Below are positions 24,071-38,300 of a stretch of 64,000 nt of DNA, in pieces; position 1 is the stretch's first letter; each line of letters starts with the position of its first letter. Position numbers and translations under genes: made by a program. The notes under the pieces were generated by a model that saw nothing but the letters and a program-made list of their open reading frames with translations, was not told the DNA's origin and did not search any database. The stretch comes from Liolophura sinensis (taxonomy: Eukaryota; Mollusca; Polyplacophora; Chitonida; Chitonidae). The stretch lies in assembly GCF_032854445.1 (NCBI RefSeq), contig NC_088300.1, positions 38,096,458 through 38,160,457 on the forward strand, read 5' to 3'.

Positions 24071-26212
24071 TGTATGAATTATTATTTCTACATTAGGTGT
24101 ACATTCGAGTATTTGTGAACACTGACAAAGGGAGATAACTGCCACATGGTTAAAAACCAAAGAGAATCAAGATTATCTGCCTTTAACAGGCATTTTATCA
24201 TTTGATAAATGTGAACAAACTTTATAGTTGCAAGAATTCTAGGATGCATCCAAATGGTTCTTATGTACTGATTTTGGACACTGTCAGTGTCTGTAAGAAT
24301 TTATACAGTGTTCTTAAGGTTTTAAGGAATTTACCATCAGGGAGTACATTGGAACAAGCAGTGATTTCTTCTGACTAAGGGGTCCAGGATATGTGATCAT
24401 CTCTCTGATGCTTGCATTGCTGGAAAGTGACTTTTGCCATATTAACACACTGGGTACTTTAGTCATTGTCTGTTGAAAGCATTTTTGTATATAATGGCCT
24501 ATCAACCTGAAGATGGTTGAAAAAAGTTCTTAAAAAAAGTCTTTAAAGGGCCCTTTGGGACCGGTCCAACTTAAGAATTAACTTGTATAGAACCAAAAAG
24601 TGTATAGAGGTCAAAAACAAATAAAATGAGAGTGGAGAAAAGCCTGAACAAGTGTCTTGGGTCATGGAGCTCTCTCATAAGTTCATGGTTACATTACTGT
24701 TATTCTTTAAACTTTTAATATCTTTACAAGATGTCTATTCAAGCGTATTATGAGAGCATTATTCTGAGCAGATTAATAAAATTATAGTTCTTGTGAAACC
24801 CTGAAATCGGCCAACTCAATCAGCGAAGCTTTGTGTCAAAAATCAAACTATAAAGATGCATTAAACTTTTTCTCTTTCATATTTGAAATGGAAGAAGAAT
24901 TAGGGTACCGTATATACAGTTTGATGATTATGCCAAGATATTGCTGTGCTGGTTTATTTGATAAACCGGTTTGGAGAATGCATTCATATACATATCCAGA
25001 ATTACAAAATCAGGCATCTTGTGTGTTAAGTGTCAAAAACCTTATGTCACTGGTCCCAGTATGGCCAGAAAAGGCTACTGGTACCATAGAATCTGATATT
25101 TCAAATACATTTTACTCAGTTGAAAAAAAATCTGAAGAAAAAGATCCAGATTACTTTGTGGACAGAGTGTAATAGTCTTTCATCTGATATATATTTCTTG
25201 TTAATGCCGGACCTAATGTGTTGGAAGCGAATAACTAGTACAACTGTTAAGAACCTTACATAGCTGTTTAGTTGTTATTTGGATTGATCTTTTACAAAGT
25301 TCGCGTTTTTTAGTGCCCACAGGAAATTTAACCAGTGCTGTGAGTAAAAGTAATGAAGACCAGAGGATAAAAGACAGCTCCTAGGAAACCAGACAGAGCT
25401 CTCAGGAAATCAGAGCCCAGCGGAAACCAGATTGAGTCTAGCGGAAACCAGATAAAACCGAGAGGACACGAGAGTCTAGAGAAAACCAGGCAGACCCCAG
25501 GGAAAACCAGACATATTCCTGCAGATACCTCACCACCTGACAAACCTCAACCTAAATTTGACAACACATCCATTATGATTGGTCAAGGAACCCATTTGAC
25601 AGCATGGCCAGCCTGTACAGTAGATATACAGGCTTTGCTCCTCTTAAATTACATTGGGTAGAAGGCATACAGAATTCATTGCTCTTCAGGGTAGCTATGG
25701 GTCCCTTATAAACTTGCCCAGATGAGACCCATATAGATGTTGGGTGCAAATATTCTTGGGCCCCGCAGGAGTAGCCCATATTGGTCCCATATTATTTCCC
25801 ATAAGGGCACCATATGGGTCCCTTCTGGCTGTGTTGTCTGGGCATGACCCTACTGCGTATGGTTTTAGAGTACCCTATATCTTTGCGTCCAAAATGATAT
25901 TTAATATTCGTTCCCTCATGATCAGAATAACATGTCAACCAAGTTCAAACCTTGACATGGGCTGCAAATTAAAATTTCTTACACCCATGTAGAGGAATAC
26001 CAGATATGCTGGTGAGTGACGCATATAGATTTGTTTTGTCATGTGGTTGTGGACACGTGACACGAAAGCTGAAAGAAATTCCCCGACTGGTGGAGACTGA
26101 GTCAATGGTGTGCGCATGCGGATAAATGGCTGACGGAAGAGGTAGCTACTGGCAGAAGGAAATTTTTACTTGGTTATAAAATTAATTTTAAACAATATAC
26201 ACGCAGTCCAGG
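24071..26212. other. Region upstream of alpha-SNAP
   Basis: Holds an old repeat piece at 24735-24812 (related to 32533-32612) and degenerate short repeats of GGAAACCAGA type at 25376-25520. A 113-codon open frame at 24831-25172 shows no family motif. The alpha-SNAP promoter must lie at the right end; no core element could be assigned. Confidence 0.45.
25376..25520. repeat. Degenerate GGAAACCAGA-type tandem repeat
   Basis: About seven imperfect units of roughly 18-23 bases, each with (G/C)(G/A)GAAA(C/T)CAGA. It is purine-rich on the plus strand. Confidence 0.6.
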
Positions 26213-26304
26213 ATGGCAGATAGTGAGCAGAAGGGTATTCAGCTTGTGGCTGAAGCAGAGAAGAAACTGAAATCGTCACAAGGCTTTTTGTCTTCGTTGT
26301 TTGG
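26213..26304 (+). CDS. NAPA: Alpha-SNAP exon 1 (start codon)
   Basis: Encodes residues 1-30, beginning [11 protein letters not shown] and ending in the hydrophobic FLSSLF loop that helps alpha-SNAP touch membranes. The ATG is the first in frame before the conserved EAEKKL helix. Donor GTGAGT at 26305; the intron enters after codon base 2. Confidence 0.93.
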
Positions 26305-29300
26305 GTGAGTGAACAGCTTCCGAAGCACACTCCTGTCAGTGTCAGTTAATATGTATTGGCTAGAGACACATATCATATGTACATAGCATTATCAGAAATC
26401 TACTTGTCTGTGACATAAGTGGATGGTGTTAACATTTTCATAATTAGTTTGTCATATAGTGGACACTGGCCATTTGCTAAGCTGTCTTCTACAGGTATAT
26501 TTCAAAAAAGATGATTATTGGCTGATTTATAGTCACTAAGATGTAGTGTAAAGGCCATACTCAAGATAGTGACATACTGATATATTCTGTCTGTGTTAAA
26601 AACACTTAGCTAGGAATTGTAAATATATAACATGTTTATGAATAAATCATGAGCAGTCTCATTGCAAGAGTTATGAGCAGGAGGTGGGGTTGGGTAGGGT
26701 TAACGTAGCTCTAGATAGCTCTCTACCTTAACTAATAGTATTGAGTAGAGTTATAGAACGTTCAATTTGATTCTCCTGTAGTAGTGCCAGAGTTCTGCCA
26801 ACTCGCATCTCAGGCACTATTCTCGTGTCTCCTGCGAAAGAACAGGCCAACACGTGTGCTAAAATCGCAGAGGCCTCACCTTCGTTGCTTAGGAGACTCC
26901 CAGCTTCAAAAATCTACCCCACATTAAAAAGGAAACGAAGCCATGTTTATGATGGCGCCCTGTCTTCCTCTGCTTGCACTTCTGGTTGTGACACGTATAA
27001 CAAAACAGCGAATCTGAAAAAAACGAACCGCCCCTGTTTAAAGCTTACAAGTATCTTTTGAAAATGCCAAATATGTGATTTGTTCCTAATGGCAGAGTAC
27101 ATTCGGGCATGTGCAATTTTCCTGCCATTTTTCAGGAGCATTAATTTACTTATGTCAGCAGTTTTCTTGTTTTATACTATAATAAATTTATGTGGTGAAG
27201 CAGCATGTAAATATTAACTTAAGTCATTGTCCTGTTCCACTTTTCCATTGGCGTGCCAGTTTCTGGACTGGTTCTGGAAATCCATGCTCTCTGCCATGTT
27301 GTGGGTTACAGAAGCAAGTTGCGGATTTCATGTTAGTAATGGTTGACAGGGATTGATGCCGTGGTTGTCTGGCTTTATCTCAGTACCAAATTTATGAGGT
27401 AGGTAGTTTTCGACCAGGAATATAAGACATGGTGATGTCTGTGTCAAGTCTGGGGCCGCTTGCTTAAGAGAGATTGTAAGCCTGAACTGGTTGTGAATCA
27501 TTAAGATTTCAATCATAGCCTTAGCTTACAATCGACTCCCTCGTCGACCCAGTTGTAAATATTTACAATCCTCCCAAAATTAAAGTACAAAATACTTGCC
27601 TTAGCTAGATTGTTAGTAAGTACTTTTTGACTCTGTTTGCAAAGATGTGCAATCTAATTCAGTTAAAATGCTATTATGACAAATTCACTAATAGCAGACA
27701 AAAATATAGCTGCTAAAGTTTCTGGTCTATGGAGTGTCACTTCTGGTTAATTGAATGGTGTGTTTATGCATTTGTACATAACCAACTTAATTAGAAAGAG
27801 TAAATTCTTCGTAGCCATCAGTTTATTACATGTTCACCTATATAACTTGTACATGTAAGTGTGCCAAATGTAGACGGGTAGATAGGCCTTTGGGCAACAA
27901 ATGAAGGTGGGCATGTCCTGTGGTTTTGAACACAGCTGAATGATGTTCAGCATGCATATAGTACACATATAGCCCTTTTTACACACTGATTTTCAGTTTT
28001 CCATCTGTAACAGTTTTGTGTCACATGACCTGCAAACATGGGGGAAATTGCATACGGCCACAGACCCCCATTAGTTTTCCATAAGCGACAATGTTAACGT
28101 TTAGCGCTGTAGCTCAGTCCCAAACATTCCGAGGCCAATAAGCTTTGGTGCATACCTGGCCCAGCCTGTGAGAAAGAAGCTGTAAAAATCTTGACATAGG
28201 TTGACCGTCAAAATCTGGACCTTTCCATGCCGGCAGCTGGGAGGGGTGCCTAGCAAGGCCAAGGGGACGTCACTCGCAGCCTCATCACCACCTGTCTCCT
28301 TGTGTCCTCTCGCCCAGAATTTCAAACTTTCACCATTAAAACTCATACCTGCCCAAAGCTTAGACAATTTCCGTCATTTTGATACCAAGCATGTACCTGT
28401 ACACCAAAAACGGCAGGCTGGCAGCAAAAAAAGACTTTACACCCTAAAATACACAGAACTACAATCGTCCCTACTGAAAAACAGAAGTTGTAATGGGGGT
28501 CTGTGTCCATACTCTTTACAGCCCATACAAGGGAGATAAGTACTGACACTAGCAATTAGTATATTTTATACATCTTGTTTAATCTATTTTTTAATTGTTG
28601 GAGAAATTTTTTATTCATCAGTGTTGATTATGGGTTCCCTTTATTTCATTACTGTTGAGACTGATCCTAAACAATTATCCAGTATGCACGTCAAAAGGTC
28701 TAATAATGGCAGTGATAATTGTATACATGATTTGCCTCACTTTGAGGAGTATGCATTCAAACATGCCAGTCGGAGACAGAATTTATCTAGTTTCCAATAG
28801 TTTCATATTTGTGTGGATTTTTTTGTGATGACACATGGGACACCTACCTTGTATTAGTAGCTGAGACTACTATGACTACAGAGAGACAAATTATTTGGTG
28901 CTGTGCAGCAAAAGCAAAAGAACTACAAGGCGTTCAAGGTAAGCTTATGGAACCGGACAGGGCTGTGATAGTACACGTAATCACAGTTCTACAGAGTCAA
29001 CTATATACACTCACATGTAGGATGTATATGTAGATACCGGTTTGTCTGATGTAGTAAATCGTTTTTTTTCACAATATTTGAAGGTGTGAATGTCCCCTGT
29101 GTTTTTAACACAGCTGAAGGATTTTCAGCATACATACAGCATATATATATAGCCCTTTTCACACAGCAATTTCAGCTTGGCAGCTATAAGCTGTTTTCTA
29201 TCAAGTGACCTGCAAGTAAGTGGAAAATTGCTTTTTGTTTCATGATTTAATCGTTGGGTTTATGGCATGTACTTCTTCAGGTTTGCTGACGTCATTTCCG

Positions 29301-32300
29301 GTTATTTAAATTTTTCTTCTTGCCTTGGGATTTAATTTTCAGTTCAGTTGCATCAGCTGTTCTGGAGAAGAAGATTTTTGTAGGTTTGGCACAAACCCAG
29401 TATGGCCGCCAAGTCACCCGACCAGATATTACCAAATGCCAAAATGCACCACTTCAGATTCTTTCCTAAATCATACTGAAGTTTCAGGAATGTGCCATTT
29501 GTCGTTTCTCATAAAATGTATCACAAAGTGGGCGAGAATAATAATAATAAATATAGTTGCTAAACCAGCCATGCTGGGGTTCAAGCCGATATTTCAGGGC
29601 CTGAGCAGCGTCACTTCCAGTTAACTGAATTCTCTTTATGCATTGATATATAACCAACTTAACTAGAAACGGTATATTTTTCGTAGCCATCCGTATATTG
29701 TATTACACAAGGTAGTGAATACATACACACAGTACATGTATAGCCCTTCATACTCAGTGATATTCAGCTTTAGAGCTGTAACAATTGTTTGTCACGTGAA
29801 CTGCAAAAATGTGGACCTTGTTGAGTACGAAACTAATTCTGTTAGCGTTAAGACTCCGATGACGCTTAGCCAGTGTAAAGAAGAAGTTGAAGTCATTCAG
29901 GTTAGGGTTTGCCCTACATTTACAGTGCTGTACAGCTACGGAGTGAAACCCGACAATGTTCAGCTAGCTGCTTAAATGTTTAGGGACGAGTCCTTGGCTA
30001 AGCATTTACAGATATAAAGTTAGGGCATTGTGGCTCAATAAAAACGCCTGTTTTCAATAAAGCTACATGTGCAGTATGTCTTGTACTTGATTACATGGTA
30101 TGGTTATTCACCACAGCTTCCAATATCCTGCTAATATTTCGTCTCCATACGAGGTACCTCCCGTACGTTCTGAAATTTGCCAAATTGCCATACACTTTAT
30201 AGCCTCTTTTTTTCGATTGCACTGGAAACGACCAATTTCTGCAGCTGTCCATCACTGTATGAAAAAAGGAGAGCCTGCGGTTCTGTGTCTAGGGTAGCCT
30301 TAGCTCAGATTCTAGATGCCAAAGTCGCATTCTAGATGCCTTTTTAGACTAGCAAAAGTATATGTAAGCAGATCATGTGATGTAGCCTATATGTTAAAGA
30401 CTGTGAATGAAGAGGGAATGCAGAAATGATAATACCTTATAGTGCTGAAGTATGTCACATACTGCCACTTTTCTGTTCACAGGAGCTCAACAAAGGTTGA
30501 AGAGGCTGCTGATTTGTACATACGGGCTGCAAATGCTTTTAAGATGGCTAAGAGTGGTCAGGTAGGTCATTCATTGCAAAGTATGGAGATAGGCCGTGCC
30601 AGGTGAAAGAAATTAAAGGAGAAGAAAACATAAACAATGACACTGTAGACTGAAAAGGGCACATTTTTTTCTATTTAGTGGTACCTGCATTCATCATTGC
30701 AATTTTTCCTCGGCATACACATAAAGTCTGAAAACAGCAAAGCTGGCATAAATCGCATCCATAGCAGTTTCATAGCATCCGCCATCTTTAATGCCCTGTA
30801 ATTTATGCTGGGGGTGTGTTGCCTCTCAGCCAGTGAGAGTCGTTAAAACTGCCGGCTTGTTCGTGTAAACTTGGAACCTACGTCTAACATTCCGGTTTCC
30901 GGTTTGTCAAGTGGAAAATGAACTGTACTGTTTGCTACCTTCTGGAAAGAAGAGTTCTACCGGAAATGTACGAACTGCATTTCGGCGGTTTCGGACGGCA
31001 GTTCTCCTCTGAATACAGAAGACTTCAGGACTAGCTCTTGTGCAAAATGAAGTCGCCCAGAGCGGATTTTGGTGCTGATTTATAATTTATCACTTGAGGT
31101 ACATATTAGAATGTTTTTTTATGGCATGCATCTGCGAGGGAATGCATACGCTTTTCATGGTATTGGTTTGATATTTAAATTTCTTGTCCTTTAATTATTG
31201 GGCTGAAGCATAGAGAGTTGTATTTCCCTCTGCTTATAGGCCAGTAGGGAGCTAATCTAGCTAATTTCATTCGAGAGATGGAGGAGGACTATTTTATTGT
31301 ATTATGTTATTATTCATGTTTTGTACTCGGCTCTAAGCGAGCATTTTATTACAATAAAATCAGAATCTAATGCGATTATTAATTTTCTTCATTTTAAAGA
31401 ATTTAACTTTAATACCACTGTTCTAAAAAAGGGATCATGTGTATATACAATAAACACTCAACAGAACTTCAGAAAAGTTTTGAATTCAAAAAGCATAGTA
31501 TATTAAAGAGTTTGACACTTGTGTTCTCTTCTTGTATTCTATTCATCGTTCAGTAAAACTACATGTAGAAGGTTTTCTCAGTAAGATTTCTCTTTTTATT
31601 CACAAATCCTTAACATTTTAAATGTTAAATTCCCTGGTTTTATCCCATGTTGGTTGGACTTGCTGTACAAAGATATGAGTACAATGGAATAGACAGTTTA
31701 GTCCAAGAGCCTGACCTGTCATTGCAGTTGAAATACCACATTATGCCATTCTGGTGAAAATCACAAATCTGTTTTGGTTATGACCTACAATTTTCTGTTA
31801 ATCTGTGTAAAACTGATGTGTGGCATTTGATTTTTAGCTGGTGGCCAGGCATTTGTTGAGGCAGCTAAACTTCAGCTGAAGTTGCAGAGTAAACATCAAG
31901 CTGCCACTCATTATGTGGATGCGGGGAATTGTTACAAAAAGGGAGATCCCAATGGTGAGAATTATTAATGTATTTTATAATGAGGATTTCAAAGAATGTG
32001 TGACCGGCCTGGATAGCACAGTTGGTAGATCGTCCTCTTCGGGAGCGGTAGATCCAGGATCAATCCCAGTTCAAGTCACACCTAAGACTTTAAAGAGGAA
32101 GTTGTAAGTTCCTTGCTTGGTGTTCAGCATGAAGGAGATAGTGCAATGACTGGTTAACCCGTATCAGTATAATGGCTTGGGCGGGACGGCTTACTTGCCT
32201 TCGGTAAGTCGTCTCAGTGAAGCAGCACTACATAAAAGAGCGGTGGAAATCCGTCCTACAACAAGGTGGTACATTACATACACCCTAGGGATTCTTTCGT

Positions 32301-35300
32301 CGTCATATGACTGGAAAATTGTTGAGCACGACGTTTAAACCCCAAGCACTCACTCACTCGAAGGAATGTGTAAAAAGGATGGTGTGTCATACTGGTCTCA
32401 ACTTTGAAGTTTCTTTTGGGTTGTAATGAAATGATTATTACAAGTTACATTTCTACTTACATTACTTACAAGTACTGCTCGTTAGATACTACTGTAAGTC
32501 TTCAACCTTTTAGCTTGTTTGCAGAATTAAGTTTATTCAAGCATATTCTGAGGGCATTATGTGTAGATTGACAAAATTATACTTTTGTGAAGCCCTGCAA
32601 TTGGCTAACCCTATATATTCAGTTTTTGTCGCTAAAGTCAGGTTAAAAAGGAACATAAATACATGTACCAGTTGTAGACTTAAAATTTCGCCTATGACCA
32701 TGTTTCCACATTTGACCTGATTCTAAGAACTCTGCTGATCTATGAAAGGTGGTTTGAGAGTTATTTAGGAAGGTAGGTATGATGCCTACTGAAAAAGTGT
32801 ATGTTTCAGCACCAAAAGTAATATTTTATAACATTTATAGGCTTGTAAAAATGCAGTTTTGGGGGCTAAATTATTGGTTATTTACCATAACTATAAAAAA
32901 AAAAGTGTATTTGAGATGCATATTGTTGTACATATTATTGTACATGTCGTGGTGAAACTTGCCAACAACGTCCCATCTAAAAGCTGACTTCCTGTCAACA
33001 CCAACCATGCCATGTGGTCGCTGCTTGTATCTCCGTTTACAACCCATGTTGTTGTTGTTGATTAAACTGACACGTGTTTATTGTGAATGCCACTGGATTT
33101 CCTTGTCCCCATTGTATCTAATGCATTTGAATCTACTTTATAATCTGACACAGCATGCTGACTGTCTGACTGTGTATAAAGGGCTATGTACATATACTGT
33201 GTGTATGGTAAAAATCTTTGACCTGTGTCAAAAAGCACCAGGATTTTTGTTAAAAAAGTTTCATCTTGGGGGTATTTTTATATCTGTGAATTACTCCTCT
33301 GTATGATGAATATTTTCCATCACTGGTCAGATTTTTTTCAGAAATTACATCATCGTTGATCTTGCTCGGAACTCGGTGAAAACCTCCAAAGTCTGTTCCC
33401 CACACCCCCGCCTCATTCGCCCAGACTTTTTCTGCCCGTCCGACACAGAAATCTTTTTAAACAGTAACCATTGTTGATGTCAACGCTGCAAGCTACTTAA
33501 TTTCCGGACTGACTGCTGGATCATTTTCATGTATCCTTGAATGTGAACATAACATTAGGCTGTAGTAAACCAGTATCAGGATGTATTCTATTACTGGATC
33601 TAATGAAAGTTATGTTGTTTCTTTTTCAGAGGCTGTCAATTGTCTTCTGAAGGCCATTGAAATATACACAGACATGGTGAGGAAATGCTAGGTCTTATCA
33701 GTTGTACTACATGTATTTGTCTGCATCATGTACAGTATGGTACAGAAAAAGCCATTTTAAGTTTTTGTTTCTAGTCAGGCAGTGCGAGGTGTTGACAGAT
33801 AGTGTTTATAGTGATAGATGCATAACATTTTGCTAATCTTGGTAAGGCTGTAAAGGATTCTTAGAATGCAGAAAGATTGAGGTGGTTGTTGTCAGATTAC
33901 AGATTAATGTTAGCCCCTTCCATGGCTTTTGTACTTGCCTTCTTTTTATCTGTAGCCATGATTTGGCTTAAAGATTAATCCTTAATCATTCATTCTTTTT
34001 CTCTACAGGGAAGGTTTACAATTGCAGCCAAACACCATGTGACCATTGCAGAAATCTATGAAACAGAATTGGTAGATTTGGAAAAGGTACATTTGTGTGT
34101 TGGCTTTAAACAGTTAGTTAGAATGTAGAAGATGAGTGGAACTACTACCCATGTGGTTGTGGATCTCAGTGCTGGTGAAGGGACCTCCATGGCTCAGTCG
34201 GTTAGCGTGCTAGCGCAGCGTTAATGACCCAGGACTCTGGGCTCTGCTCGGTTTCCTCCCACCATAATGCTGGCCGTCGTCGTATAAGTGAAATATTCTT
34301 GAATACAGGGTAAAACACCAATCAAATAAATAAATAAATAGATGCTGGTGACAAGTGTTACAGTTTGATGTGGGTACTCGAAAGTTTTCTTTGGCCTCTG
34401 TGGGGTTTCTTCACCATAAACATATTGAACTGCCAACCTGTCAGTGAAATATGCCTGGAGAATTTCATTGTAAATACTAGTGAAATAAGTAAGTAAATCT
34501 GTTTCTTCATCATTTTGATCATCATTCATCATTCATGAATTGTTGTATTGTGGTATGGTATTGTCCATCTGTCCCTCTGTCAATCTGTCCATCTGTCCCT
34601 CTGTCAATCTGTCCATCTGTCCCTCTGTAAATTTTTCATTGTTAACATTTTATCTGCTGCTCCACTTAGAGCTTTGTAACTTTAGGCTATGACTGGCCTA
34701 GAAGTCTGTTGAAAATGGACATCACTGGCAAAGATTTTACAAGTCTACATGTACGCTCCTTTTTATGATATATTGGTTTCTAAATAAGCACTTACCTACA
34801 AACAGTTGGAAGCCTATTGAAAATGGATCCAGACAGGCATATGTGGAGACTCTAGAATCTTGTGTGTATGTGTGTGTTTTTTTTTTATTATTTGTTTTTT
34901 AGGTTGTGTATTTCTAGATTTTTGTTGAAGTATATAAGATGTTTTAGAATGCCTTTTTTTTGGCTTTCAGGCTGTGGTAAATTACGAACAGGCTGCCGAT
35001 TATTACAAAGGAGAGGAGTCTAACAGGTTAGTGATGAAGCCTCTTGTAACATCAACCAACTGATTATCCTCATGTTTTTATTTTTGTGCAAAAAAGGTAC
35101 CTAATTATAGCTGATGATTTTTTAAAAAAAAATGTATATTTAGGTTGTGAATCACTATCATGGAGAATAATATTCCCAATCTAAATATAGAAATGTTCTA
35201 ATGTGTATATAGTATGTAAATGTATGAAAATGTCTAATTAAAAGCATGTATATTTGCTACATTTACTTATATTGTTAATAATGCGGGGGCCTCCGTGGCT

Positions 35301-38300
35301 CAGTTGGTTAGCGTGCTAGCACAGTGTAATGACCCAGGAGCCTCTCACCAATGTGGTCGCTGTGAGTTCAAGTCCAGCTCATGCTGACTTCCTCTCTGGA
35401 CGTAAGTTGGAAGGTCTGCCAGCAATCTGCAGGTGGTCGTTGGCTTCCCCCGGGCTCTGCCCGGTTTCCCACCCTCCATAATGTTGGCCGCCGTCGTATA
35501 AGTGAAATATTCTTTAGTACGGCATAAAACACCAATCAAATAAACAAATAAATAAAATTATATTGTTAATGTGCCTACTAAGGTTCCTTATGGACTATTG
35601 TTTAACTGTAACCAAATGATGAATTAAGATCAAAGTTCTCATTTCTGTTTAGAATACATCTTTTGTGTTGTATTTATTGTCAGTTCTGCCAATAAATGCC
35701 TGCTGAAGGTGGCTCAGTATGCAGCCCAGCTGGAAATGTATGAGAAGGCAATAGAGATATATGAACAGGTTGGTTCAAGCAAATACAGGGAATAGTTTGT
35801 GTATACATTTTTGTGTGTACAATATAATTTATTTCGTCATTAAATAGATCAACTAAAGTATAGTTTGGCTTTTCAAAAACATGGCAGTCATAATTTTCGG
35901 ATTGTTGATAAATTTGGTGGTAGATTCAGGTAATAAGCAATTTTTTTGGTCATCTCCCTTTCAAGACATGAAAAAGAAATACATTCAGCTAGCATATGGG
36001 TCATATTGTCTACAGACAAAAACCTGTTGAGATTTATCCCTATGCAATAACATTCCAGACTTTAGCAACATCTCAGGATTTAGCTCAGTTTGTCTTTTGT
36101 TTGTTAGAGTCCGTGTAAAGTTTCTGGTACCACAGTGTTTCATATAATATAATGGTGTGTTACTGCTAAGGTTTACAGTGCTTTAACATAGGGAAACAGG
36201 CCATTGTTCCCCACTCCCTCCCCTCTCAAAGATGCTGATGTCTGATGCACACTTACATACAAAACTATGAGTACAGTTCATATTGACGAGTAACACATGT
36301 CACATATGTCACACATGTCACACATTTGTAGAGTTATGGCCAGGGAAGTTATTTGACATTCCCAGAATTGGGATTTTGCTGATTCCAGGTGGCCACATCA
36401 GCCATGGAGAACACCTTACTTAAGTACAGTGCCAAGGACCACTTTTTCCGGGCTGCTTTGTGTCACATGTGTGTTGAGGTGGAGAATGCGGAGATGGTGG
36501 TCACCAAATACGAGGAGATGTTCCCTCAGTTTGCTGACTCCCGGGAATGTAAACTACTCAAGGTAAATCTAAGTTAGAGATCGTCAGCATGATGTTGAAA
36601 AGTTTTTCAAATGCTTCACAGTGTCAAACCCATTGCTTTTCCCATTTAAAAATCTCCTCAACGTGTTCAGATAAAAGGTTGATTGACTGAAATAATGATA
36701 AAAACACCTAAGGAAACAAACCGGCCATGGAGAGTAATGAAATAAAGTAAGATATATATTTTCTGAACATCAGTAAATCTTAAATCATTAGTTATGTGTG
36801 TGAATCTGGACTATCACAATTTTTAATACTTGCCTTTGCTAGTGTATACCTTAAAGTATAAGACACCACCTGGTTATTATCTATTTTCAATGAAATACTA
36901 GTATTTAGAGTATCTTAAACCAAGAATTAAATATTTTTTGGGGATTTCTTTCAACTTAGTAAAAGTTTAGTGAAACTTGATTTTGACAGCACTTTAACAC
37001 GTCGCCATTATCGAGAGAAGAGTGGCGTCATGTTTACTCAAGCTTTTAAACATCAGAGGTGTTTTCGCTTTTATCAGCGAGGCTGTATATCGGCTGGAAA
37101 AAGCTGTGTATGTTGGCAATGAAAGCTCAAGTAACCAACCATGTATAGATAACGTATATGCAATATTCCAAGTTAAGCGCCCCTATTGCATAAAACTCTC
37201 GATCAGACTGTATAAATAAAATAACTGTTGGTACAGTAGGTCTAGTACCATTTATAGGGATTGCTGGCTCCGTATGGCCAGATTCACTGTGGGCACCTCG
37301 GTCATGTCAGTTGCAATGTGCGATAAAATGTACAGCCAGTGTGGAAGGTTTGACCTGTGACCCAGTTATATCTCAAATCATCTGCAGGTGCAGTGGGCAT
37401 TCCTGGTTCAGATCACTTTCTCCAAAAGGGCGACTCTGCTCACTAGGAAATGCTTACAGCATCATTGTAGGCTTATGTTACAATTGCATTCATGCTAAAT
37501 TTTTAAAACATGGAAATAAATCTCAGCCCAACTTGAGCTACTGACATAGACCAACACATTCAACTGTGGCTGATGAGTTATCAACAGTCTTGCTTTTTTA
37601 CGCATGAAATAAATATTTTTGGGACTTACTCTGGGGCAAGATGTATTTTCCTGTGTGGTGTTTGCAGATTCAAATACAACTGTAAGTCATAGAGTAAGGC
37701 GCATGTAGATTTGAGAGCAGGCTAGGAGGCATGCATGGATCATCAGGAGAAGTTGATGTTCTTGTCAAAACTTATCAGCATAGCTGTGCTCAATTACCAT
37801 TAAGTCAGTGTTAGAGAGGCACAGCTGTATGGGTACTTTTTATGGGTCAAGAATTGTATGAACTGTTGTCATTACATATAAAATGCATTGGTGGTAGATT
37901 GTAAGATTAGCTCTCTTGGTGACCCTAGTTATCTGTCGCGGACTTCCGAGAAGGCACATCGGCTTCAACAGCGCACTTGACATAAACATCCCTGGCATGC
38001 AAGAAAGATAAATGGGCCAAATTAAAATTCTTCAGTCATGTCACTTGTGATAAATTTAGAGAAAAAAAAAATTTTTTTTTTAAGAAGACTTAATTTAATT
38101 GTTAAACTGTCGGTATCCCAAAGATGTTTTTTTTTCACTAACTCTGATAAAACTGTATACTAAGCAATAAATGAACAAGGTACCAGGAACATATATTTGT
38201 ATAATTTGAACAGCGTGACTAAAGACATGAGGCCTAATTAGGAGATGAATGCTGTTGTGGTCAAGACAATATTCGACTGTCGGGCCTAATCTTTTAATAC

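Larger units (their letters stand above)
26305..30482 (+). other. Alpha-SNAP intron 1 with internal duplications
   Basis: 4.2-kb intron. A segment of roughly 300-400 bases is present as diverged copies at 27660-28050 and 29530-29815, with a third partial copy at 29080-29220. Shared blocks include AGCCCTTTT, CACATGACCTGCAA/CAAGTGACCTGCAA, ATAACCAACTTAA and TTCGTAGCCATC. No exon or RNA gene is recognised inside. Confidence 0.6.

Noticed and set aside
24831-25172. 113-codon frame starting MCQKSNYKDA
   Set aside because: No family motif, no recognised neighbouring exon, AT-driven composition; kept only as a note in the region entry.
28201-28539. 112-codon frame in alpha-SNAP intron 1
   Set aside because: Lies in an intron, no family match, overlapping frame on the other strand; GC-richer patch only.
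35285-35360. Genuine tRNA gene
   Set aside because: Box A and box B are present, but this head is repeated elsewhere fused to the same SINE body and no full cloverleaf is formed.
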